Source: Symbiodinium natans (Eukaryota > Sar > Dinophyceae > Suessiales > Symbiodiniaceae). Taken from it: DNA of 64,000 bases. The notes under the pieces were generated by a model. The model was not told where the DNA came from. It was given only the letters and a program-made list of their open reading frames with translations, and did no database searches. Shown here piece after piece: positions 58,301 to 64,000 of the stretch. The position numbers and the translations under genes are program-made. Position 1 is the first letter of the stretch. Each line of letters starts with the position of its first letter. The stretch spans positions 75,001-139,000 of the forward strand of contig CAJNDS010002708.1 of the NCBI GenBank assembly GCA_905221605.1, read 5' to 3'.

Positions 58301-58664
58301 GTTATAAGTACAGTTATAAGTGGTTAGTAAGTACCATGAACCTTCAAGCTACCCATACATTCATGAGGCACTGAGCTCAGCGAGGGCTGAGGATTTAGGA
58401 AGCTTAGCTTGGAAAATCTTAAAGCTTAATCCCAACTTAGGGTCTGGGGTTCTTAGCGTTTAGGGATTGAGGGAATTGAGGGAATTTAGGGTTACCTGGG
58501 ACTCCATTTACCTACAGTCTAGTAGTAACTACCTAGGGAATCTAGGGAAGTTCCGGGGTTTTTCGGACTTTAGGCATTGAGGGAATTTAGGGAATTCACG
58601 GGGTTCAAAAGAAATGCCGTGCCTCACCGCCAATGGCGTAGAGGTGAAGCGGAAACATCGCCAC
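34350..58664 (-). CDS. Kelch-repeat beta-propeller protein, 22 exons recognised, N-terminus missing
   Basis: Exons, 5' to 3': 58664-58628, 56189-56105, 54986-54915, 54335-54296, 51390-51327, 50256-50217, 48689-48614, 47835-47773, 46423-46337, 44907-44854, 44309-44271, 43811-43764, 42857-42814, 41211-41174, 40150-40098, 39777-39742, 37479-37432, 36611-36555, 35442-35422, 35146-35108, 34520-34494, 34388-34350. They total 1107 nt and all phases match. Each Kelch blade is visible: double-Gly strands (LYAIGG, IYAVGG, LYAMGG, LLVLGG, VLVAGG, IFVVGG), the downstream acidic/aromatic turn (VERLDVRENRW, ECFDPRTPAVGW, ESFDPTVGRW, VEHLDP) and the Pro-Arg turn (LQSPRSG, LPRLSRER, LEPRRSFG). Such propellers usually bind other proteins; partner unknown. 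Of 21 introns, 14 start GC, 6 GT, 1 GA. The 21-nt exon and the terminal exon (stop at 34352-34350) are the weakest. Exons upstream of 58664 were not identified. Confidence 0.75.
35174..35416. mobile_element. MITE family C with internal tandem amplification
   Basis: Ends ACCCAAAGAGCCCAA and TTGGGCTCTCTGGGT are inverted repeats. The inside holds about four copies of a ~57-bp unit containing ACTAAGGATCCCTATATGG and TTAAGGAATATTCC. Simpler relatives: 7934-8052, 37729-37833 and 46624-46712. Confidence 0.65.
36244..36340. mobile_element. MITE families E and D
   Basis: This copy (TCCAGTAACCTGGGG...AAAGGTCAAAGGCTACC) matches 6680-6773. A separate family beginning TTACCTGGGACTC and carrying GCAGTTTAGTAGCAACTACCCC occurs at 7078-7150, 30576-30675 and 58490-58543. 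Both lie in introns or between genes. Confidence 0.5.
37834..39620. other. Low-repeat block inside a Kelch intron, with possible nested coding
   Basis: Almost free of telomere repeats. Minus strand: ATG at 38421 opens 47 codons to 38279 (MTSSTLLGTLHVDELTCW...), followed by a 19-nt telomere-type insert and a further 48-codon open frame ending TAA. The plus strand is also open there, with several CAG/GT donor-like sites (near 38200, 38674 and 39396). The strand cannot be decided by eye and no family is recognised. Confidence 0.3.
42195..42302. mobile_element. Fold-back MITE, family A (short form)
   Basis: CTTGGAGGTTCATGGGTA...TACCCATGAACCTACAAG between TA dinucleotides, with a shorter centre than the 150-bp form. 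Other short copies: 1839-1954, 7739-7854, 25739-25839, 36741-36851, 45240-45411 (interrupted), about 56750-56893. Fragments lie near 2660-2706, 12213-12343, 19190-19255, 40916-40990, 55556-55625 and 59726-59800. Confidence 0.7.
42603..42765 (-). repeat. 8-bp variant array CCCCTAAA
   Basis: About 20 units including regularly spaced CCCCTAAG variants; a second array lies at 40515-40600. Confidence 0.9.
45447..45562. mobile_element. Third copy of the introner-like element
   Basis: Ends TTTGGTAGACCAGG and CTGGGCTACCAAA are inverted repeats of the same family; flanking tetramers GGAA and GGAG resemble a decayed target duplication. It lies within a Kelch intron rather than between coding segments I recognise. 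Confidence 0.6.
45695..45832. mobile_element. MITE family F
   Basis: Terminal GGAGGGACCC...ATAAGGG and its inverse GGGTCCCTCC bracket about 140 bp containing CATAGGGACCCTTATAAGG. Related sequences lie at 5816-5965, 26938-27115 and a short one at 29390-29440. Confidence 0.55.
49400..49900. other. Single-copy GC-rich block in a Kelch intron
   Basis: Free of telomere repeats. Open on both strands (plus 49538-49891, Pro-rich), with repeated CTGGGACC and a perfect 11-bp stem AAGCAGGGGCC...GGCCCCTGCTT at 49829-49856. No family recognised. Confidence 0.3.
50519..50632. mobile_element. MITE family G
   Basis: Shares GAATAGGGTTTTGGGGGGTTAT at one end and AATATTTCCGACCCCTATA at the other with copies at 3268-3345 (inverted), 5034-5125 and 37025-37105. 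Confidence 0.55.
51209..51324 (-). repeat. CCCTAAA array (C-strand orientation)
   Basis: About 16 units. Other long C-strand arrays: 2041-2174 (begins as CCCTGAA units), 7150-7226, 24851-24926, 26180-26345, 33963-34064, 54236-54300, 61074-61202 and 63412-63470. Confidence 0.95.
51690..51791. repeat. Long imperfect hairpin
   Basis: AGAGTCCATGTAC and GTACATGGACCCT open about 45-bp arms of about 75-80% complementarity. It lies downstream of the carbonic anhydrase stop in the same Kelch intron. Confidence 0.6.
52144..53808 (-). CDS. Delta-class carbonic anhydrase, four exons, secreted, nested in a Kelch-gene intron
   Basis: Interconverts CO2 and bicarbonate using Zn. Exons: 53808-53043, 52891-52779, 52665-52631, 52369-52144; joined length 1140 nt, 379 aa plus stop, all phases consistent. 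Signatures of the delta family: NVHFHLGAEH with the likely Zn-binding His residues, FQYCKG, SYEVHYVHS, ADGLGG continuing across intron 1 into ANGRGLLNP, LLHGW, VMYSGSTTG across intron 3, TWHVDKDCH, PHGSRILV. Intron 1 starts GC, intron 2 is an introner element starting GC, intron 3 starts GT and contains about 14 telomere-like units (52397-52496). There are two candidate starts: 53808, with its own hydrophobic N-terminus, and the Met at 53670-53668, which begins a more typical signal peptide before TCGELKDFY. The product is therefore probably exported or sent to the plastid. The whole gene lies between Kelch exons 4 and 5 on the same strand. Confidence 0.85.
52666..52777 (-). mobile_element. 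Introner-like element that is intron 2 of the carbonic anhydrase
   Basis: Same family as the element at 33896-34106: plus-strand ends CTTAGTAGCCCAG and CTGGGCTACCAAG, with an internal GTAACCATA...GGGCACCCTTTTTT...GGGTACCACT layout. Flanking tetramers are CCAC and CCGC, a target duplication with one change. The intron is the element plus one flanking base (52778-52666, 113 bp), starting GC and ending AG, the same register as in the dioxygenase 5' UTR. The interrupted protein reads LLHGWTA/VVGHNNSVMYSG. Confidence 0.8.
56205..56284 (-). repeat. 8-bp variant array ACCCTAAC
   Basis: About nine identical units, starting six bases past the splice acceptor region of Kelch exon 2. Confidence 0.9.
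57271..57359. repeat. Hairpin element with AT-rich loop
   Basis: GGGGGAATAAGGTACCATATATA at the left pairs with TATATGGTACCTTCTTCCCCC at the right; the centre is AT-rich. Confidence 0.6.
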
Positions 58665-59464
58665 CTGGGGGTCGGCTCACCAAACTTTTTGCAGTTCATT
58701 TTTTTAGGGCTTTAAGGGTTTAGGGTTTTAGGGTTTCGTTTTTTTAGGGCTTTAAGGGTTTAGGGTTTAGGGTTTCGTTTTTTAGGGCTTTAAGGGTGCT
58801 AGGGCGTTAGGGAGTTAGGGTGTTAGTGTGTTAGGGTGGCAGTTCAGTGCATAGATTTCTGGGCTTCAGAGAGTTCTCAGGATTTATAAAGTTTTGGCCT
58901 TCAGGGAGTTCAGGGCCTGCTCGGAGGTTCAGGGTTCAGGGTTCAAGGTTCAAGGCTCAGGGTTTAGGGGTTAGGGGCTATGACCTCCCCCTCCGTCTTA
59001 ACCCTCGACCCGAGACTCTCCACCCTACACCCCAAAGCAGTGGCTTCACAAAAACTGCCCCCGCTCCGAGCTACGAACTACGAAGGCCAAACCCAACGCC
59101 CCTACTTGAACGAGAGCTTAAGGTCTTGGGGTTTTGGGTTTTGGGTTTAGGCCGCAGTGACCCATGCTTCTTCGGGGAATAATGTCAACTGCACAGGCTG
59201 CACAGGGGTTCTCTTACGAGGTGTGCATTCCATTATTCCGTAGTTCAGGGCGCAGATCACAAGCCATTCCGGCTTAAAATTCACAGCTACAGGTACCACA
59301 GTAGTTCATCGGAACTGTAGCACTCCTTGAACCCAAGCCCGCTGGACGCTAAACCTAGAGAGGGAGGCAAGTCACCTTCTTCTTTCTGCTGCTTGGCTTG
59401 CCCTCCTAAACCCTAAACCCTAAACCCTAGACCCTAAACCCTAAACCCGCCTCCACACTCCAGC

Positions 59465-59640
59465 TCCAGCTCGAGGTCGTGTTCTTTGGCACGGGTCATG
59501 AACTCATCCAAGGATCAGTCGAGCCACGAAGGCCCCTGAAGATCATTCTTCACACCAAAGCAGAAAGCATAAACGTCGTCCACGACCTGGTCGTAGCCGC
59601 AGACTTCGCCCGACGGAGGGAGTCGGAGGGGAGGCGGATT
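59465..59640 (-). CDS. Unassigned exon-like segment
   Basis: Minus-strand frames read YDQVVDDVYAFCFGVKNDLQ and, nearer the left end, FMTRAKEHDLELELE before a GT. Codon choice looks coding. It may belong to the missing N-terminal part of the Kelch gene or to a neighbouring gene. Confidence 0.35.
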
Positions 59641-60145
59641 GCCACTGCGACAACGCAGCTGGCTTGCAACCATCACCTTAAAACCGAACCCCCCCCCCCA
59701 CAGAAAAGCCCTAAACCCTACGCGCTTGCTTGGAGGTTCACGGGTACTTATAAGTACGGCTATCAATGATTCAGGGTCACAAGTTTACTTACCATACTTC
59801 CGGAACATGATCCTGTAGGGCCTAAACCCTAAGCCCCCAAACCCTAAACCCTCAAACCCAAACCCTAAACCCTAAGCCCTAACCTAAACCCTAAACCCTA
59901 AACCCTACACCCTAAAACCCTAAAACCCTAAAACCCTAAAACCCTAAAACCCCAAAACCCTAAAACCCTAAAACCCTAAAACCCTAAAATCCTAAAACCC
60001 TAAAACCCTAAAACCCTAAAACCCTAAACCCTAAACCCTAAACCCTAAACCCTAAACCCTAAAACCCTAAAACCCTAAAACCCTAAAACCCTAAAACCCT
60101 AAAACCCTAAAACCCTAAAACCCTAAAACCCTAAACCCTAAAAAC

Positions 60146-60211
60146 CTGAGGCGGCCGCCAGCTCCGGGCCGACCGCCGCCAGGGAGCCGCGCAGCGCGCG
60201 CGAGGCCGCGC
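60146..60211 (-). CDS. Unassigned exon-like island (Ala-rich helix)
   Basis: 66 nt between AAG and GTTTTTAGGG, GC-rich third positions, reading RALRGSLAAVGPELAAA. C-strand repeats lie on its plus-strand left and G-strand repeats on its right, as for recognised exons. Confidence 0.35.
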
Positions 60212-60364
60212 CTTGGACTTTTGCACATTTTCGCGCACCGCGCACAGAAAGGGTTTAGGGTTTAGGGTTTAGGGTTTAGGGTTTGGGGTTTAGGGTTTAG
60301 GGTTTAGGGTTTAGGGTTTAGGGTTTAGGGTCTCGGGTTTAGGGTTTCGGGTTTAGGGTGATTC

Positions 60365-60497
60365 TGAATTTCGCCATTTTCGAAATGCTACACAGCCGAC
60401 GCAGACCGACGAGCTTCTGTTTTTCATACGGACGTTCTCTGCCCTTAAAACACGGAATCCTTTTAGCCCTGCCGCGTTTCTCGACAAGGGCCATTTT
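60365..60497. other. Short single-copy island open on both strands
   Basis: The plus strand reads RTFSALKTRNPFSPAAFLD to a TAG. The minus strand has an ATG and a basic frame (MALVEKRGRAKRIPCFK). Bracketed by TTTAGGG arrays in the same direction. Undecided. Confidence 0.25.
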
Positions 60498-61210
60498 ACG
60501 TAGGGTTTAAGGTTTAGGGGTTTAGGGTTTAGGGTTTAGGGTTTAGGGTTTAGGGTTTAGGGTTTAGGGTTTAGGGTTTAGGGTTTAGGGTTTAGGGTTT
60601 AGGGTTTAGGGTTTAGGGTTTAGGGTTTAGGGTTACGCCTGCCAATGGTTTTACTACTTCTGCCTTTTTTTGTCTCGAAGTCCTACAAGCAGCATCGACA
60701 TACCTTGCACGCGAGATGCGCGCATTCCGTCTTTTGGGGGTTTAAGGCTTTTGTCGGGAGCAGGGGACAGTCGGGTTCGGCCTTCGCCGGTTTAAGGTTG
60801 GGAGGGGGCATAAAGCGGCTTGGTGCTTCAACCTTTTTCCCAAGACCGTTCTGAACTCTAAACCTTATACTTCAGGTATTTTGAACCCCTAAACTCTAAA
60901 CCTACACCCTCATCCATTCTTTTTTTCCCCTTGGGGGCACCCGGCTTACTGTAGCTTGAAACTGTGCTATACTGTCCTTAGAACTGTCCTCAGAGCCACA
61001 ATGAAAATGATGTGTTTAATACTCCCTTGTGTTTTGTAAATGTTTATAATCCTCGAAAAAATGACAGTAACCACTAAACCCTAAACCCTAAACCCTAAAC
61101 CCTGAACCCTAAACCCTAAACCCTAAACCCTAAACCCTAAACCCTAAACCCTAAACCCTAAACCCTAAACCCTAAACCCTAAACCCTAAACCCTAAACCC
61201 TACAGGAAAC

Positions 61211-61303
61211 CAGGAAGTCGGAAAGCTGAGTTTTTCTGGGGCCCGTGCTGGCGGTGGCTGAACCCGAGAGGCCCAAACGAGCCGCAACAGTCAGCGACAG
61301 CTC
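61211..61303 (-). CDS. Unassigned exon-like island
   Basis: 93 nt, phase 0 at both ends, behind the pyrimidine-rich acceptor CCCCCTGACAG and before GTTTCC. Reads LSLTVAARLGLSGSAT and then RKTQLSDFL. Flanked by arrays of the exon-type polarity. Confidence 0.4.
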
Positions 61304-61469
61304 CTGTCAGGGGGAGCACAAGGAGGCCTTAAGGGTTTAGGGTTTAGGGTTTAGGGTTTAGGGTTTTAGGGTTTAGGGTTTCGGTCAGGGTTTAGGGTTT
61401 CGGGTTTAGGGTTTACGGTCAAAGGTTCAGGGTTCAGGGTTTAGGGTATCGGGTCCGGAGTCAAGGCGC

Positions 61470-62095
61470 AAGGTTTGGGGAGAGGTTGGCTAAGACCACT
61501 GGGGGCTTACAAGGCTCACTGCTCACCCAACATGTCCTTGCCCTTTATGCGCGCGAAACATTGGCCACAAGCCAAACTTGCAAGTAAAACCGCCAAGCAG
61601 CTCAAAAACAGGCGCCTTTGAACCAAGAAAAGCCGTGACAAGCAAAACCAGACTTCTTTTGCTGCTGAGGGCACGCGGGGCCAACGCAAGACTGCGCAAC
61701 GCTTCAGGCTTCCCCTTCCGCGTGGCGAATGTGGACCGGGGGCTTGCTCATGATGACTTGACTATGCGAAGCTACGGGCAGGGTTCTCGGCTTTCTTCGA
61801 GGCAAGAGATGAGTTCCGGCACATTCCGCCTCTTCTCGGCTAGTTCCGCTCTTTTCCGGCCATGTCCGCCATTTCCTTCATGCCTTCATGGCATGGCTTC
61901 GGGTGTGAGCCTTGCTTGAGTTTGCGCAAATTCAGGGTTCCAGGTCGTGGTTCCCCTGCTTTCTTGCCTCAGCAAGCAAGAACCCAAACCTCTCTTTCAT
62001 GGCATGCCATGATGTTCCTTGCCGCAAGCTTGCACAGCCCAAATAAGGGGCCCCCCCCATTGGAAACACTGTGCTTGTATTTATGACGGGCTCTG
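61470..62095. other. Single-copy block without recognised gene
   Basis: No telomere arrays. The plus strand is open from 61578 to 61919 but the product (Ser/Arg-rich, repeated TTCCG motifs) resembles nothing I know. Confidence 0.25.
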
Positions 62096-62463
62096 AAGGT
62101 TTAGGGTTCAAGGTTTATGGTTTGGGGTTGTAAGGTTTAGGGTTTGAGGCTTAGGGCTCTAATATTCAACTAAGGTTTAGGGTTTTGGGGTTTAAGGTTT
62201 AACTAAGGTTTAGGGTTTAAGGTTTATTTGCACGGTGTTTAGAGTTTAATACTTGATGAAGGTTTCTAGTTCATGGCTTGGATAGTATGAAAAATTTTGA
62301 TTTGTAGTCCTCATTGAGTTCAGGCACCCTCAAACATGTAACATGCTGCCCCACAGGGTTTAGGGTTCAGGGTTCAGGGTTCAGGGTTCAGGGTTCAGGG
62401 TTTAGGGTTTAGGGTTTAGCGTTTAGGGTTTAGGGTTTAGGGTTTAGGGCTCCGGTCCTTGGC

Positions 62464-62506
62464 CTGGAGCAGGGACTCCAACGACTCGTGACACCTCGGC
62501 CGGAAG
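62464..62506 (-). CDS. Unassigned exon-like island
   Basis: 43 nt reading FRPRCHESLESLLQ, bounded by AAG and GC. Confidence 0.3.
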
Positions 62507-62812
62507 CTTGGGGCTCAGGAGGGTTTGGCGGGTTTAGGGTTTATGGTTTAGGGTTTAGGGTTTAGGGTTTAGGGTTAGGGTTTAGGGTTTAGGGTTTAGG
62601 GTTTAGGGTTTAGGGTTTAGGGTTTAGGGTTTAGGGTTTAGGGTTTAGGGTTTAGGGTTTAGGGTTTAGGGTTTAGGGTTTAGGGTTTAGGGTTTAGGGT
62701 TTAGGGTTTAGGGTTGAGGTTTGAGGGTTTAGGGTTTAGGGTTTAGGGTTTAGGGTTTAGGGTTTAGGGTTTAGGGTTTAGGGTTTAGGGTTTAGGGTTT
62801 AGGGTTTAGGGT

Positions 62813-63061
62813 TTAGGGTTTAGGGTTTAGGGTTTGGGGCTTACCCGGCGGGTTGACCAACGGGGATGGTTTCGGATGGTTTTTTTCGAGGGTTCGTGTC
62901 TTTCTTTCTGTCCACTGGAGAAAAGGCTTCGGGAAGGAAATTTGAAGTAGCTTGTTCCGAACAGGCACAGCAATGTCACTGGGCTCACTGAACTCAGTGT
63001 ACTTTACCCTCTCATATCTAATTGTTTTGTTCCATGACGGACTGCTCCTGTAGGACACCAA
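62813..63061 (-). CDS. Possible coding segment
   Basis: An open minus-strand stretch whose first ~60 codons read naturally (YERVKYTEFSEPSDIAVPV, LLQISFPKPFLQW) before running into repeat sequence. Lower GC than the recognised exons. Could be an exon or a transposon remnant; not identified. Confidence 0.3.
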   Translation of the reverse strand: MVSYRSSPSWNKTIRYERVKYTEFSEPSDIAVPVRNKLLQISFPKPFLQWTERKTRTLEKNHPKPSPLVNPPGKPQTLNPKP

Positions 63062-63481
63062 AATTGCAACCTGGAGACTTTTGGACCCTTAGCTTTAAAT
63101 CCTTCCCCTTCAGGGTTCACGATTTCAGCCCGTTACTTAGGGCTTGAGGTGCATAGGGTTAAGGGTGCGGCCCGGGTTTACTGTGCAGGGCCTGGGGTTT
63201 AGGTGTACCGAGTTTCAAGCTTAGGGTTTAAGAAGCAGCCGAAAATCATAATCTACATGTTCTTAATGATATGGGATTCTCTGGGTGGGCGGGTGCTTCC
63301 CCATCACAAGATGAAAAAGCTCGACTAGTGAAAGATAGTACATGAGCTGCTGAACCCTAAACCCTGAACCCTAAACCCCAAACCCACAACCCGAAACCCT
63401 AAACCTACCCTCGACCCTAAACCCTAAACCCTAAACCCTAAACCCTAAACCCTAAACCCTAAACCCTAAACCTCTGGGGTC

Positions 63482-63548
63482 CCCGGGCACCAGCGGATGC
63501 CTCCGCCGCGCCTCAGCGAAGCGGCGCCGGTGGAGCCAGGCCATGAGC
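63482..63548 (-). CDS. Unassigned exon-like island (Arg-rich)
   Basis: 67 nt after TTGCCAG, reading LMAWLHRRRFAEARRRHPLV, followed by GA. C-strand array at the left and G-strand array at the right on the plus strand. Confidence 0.35.
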
Positions 63549-64000
63549 CTGGCAAGGGTTTAGGGTTTAGGGTTTAGGGTTTAGGGTTTAGGGTTTAGGG
63601 TTTAGGGTTTAGGGTTTAGGGTTTAGGGTTTAGGGTTTAGGGTTTAGGGTTTAGGGTTTAGGGTTTAGGGTTTAGGGTTTAGGGTTGAGAGTTTAGGGTT
63701 TAGGGTTTAGGGGTGTAGGGGCAGGTTGGAACCATGCGCCCTGCAGCATAGTCCCTTACCCGTGTTTAAAGGGATTTAAAGGGATCCGAAGTGTGGGCCC
63801 TTACTATGAGGGCCGCAGCCCAGAGGAGATAGGATGCGGGGTTTAGGGCTTGGAGATTGTTGGGGTTTGGGGTTTGGGGTTTAGGGCTTAGGGCTTAGGG
63901 AATAGGGTTTGGGCTTTGGGGTTTAGGCTTTGTCGCGAAGATCTCCCTGAGATTCTCTACGGACCCTAAACCCTAAACCCCAGATCCCAAACCCTAAACC

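Overview
The window looks like nuclear DNA of a dinoflagellate. Evidence: thousands of interstitial copies of the plant/dinoflagellate-type telomere unit TTTAGGG (and its complement) across the whole 64 kb; a delta-class carbonic anhydrase; very small exons; introns that mostly start with GC or GA rather than GT and all end in AG; short inverted-repeat elements that serve as introns; and a copia-like LTR retrotransposon. I cannot name the species. All protein calls rest on motif recognition and reading-frame continuity by eye; no alignment was run.

Most of the window can be read as genes on the minus strand, in tiny exons (21-95 bp) separated by introns made largely of telomere-like repeats. 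From right to left: (1) 58.66-34.35 kb, a Kelch beta-propeller protein, 22 exons recognised, N-terminus not found. (2) Inside one Kelch intron, on the same strand, a complete four-exon delta carbonic anhydrase (53.81-52.14 kb, 379 aa). (3) 33.89-9.16 kb, a complete 378-aa 2-oxoglutarate/Fe(II) dioxygenase in 21 exons, all junctions in phase, with Fe ligands and the 2OG-binding Arg-x-Ser present. (4) About 6.0-1.2 kb, seven phase-compatible exons of an unidentified gene that probably runs off the left edge. Further exon-like islands lie at 59-63.6 kb.

Intron 15 of the dioxygenase holds a 5.57-kb LTR retrotransposon (12486-18059) in antisense orientation. It has two 305-bp LTRs (3 differences), a 5-bp target duplication, a half-tRNA-type primer site, Gag, a protease motif and a membrane-segment module, but no integrase or reverse transcriptase. 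Several inverted-repeat (MITE-like) families are scattered through the introns. One family forms the exact intron in the anhydrase and the 5'-UTR intron of the dioxygenase.

The main new observation is the polarity of the telomere-like arrays. Around about half of the recognised exons, the transcript carries C-strand repeats (CCCUAAA) just before the exon and G-strand repeats (UUUAGGG) just after it, while the reverse is rare. The arrays sometimes supply the splice site itself.
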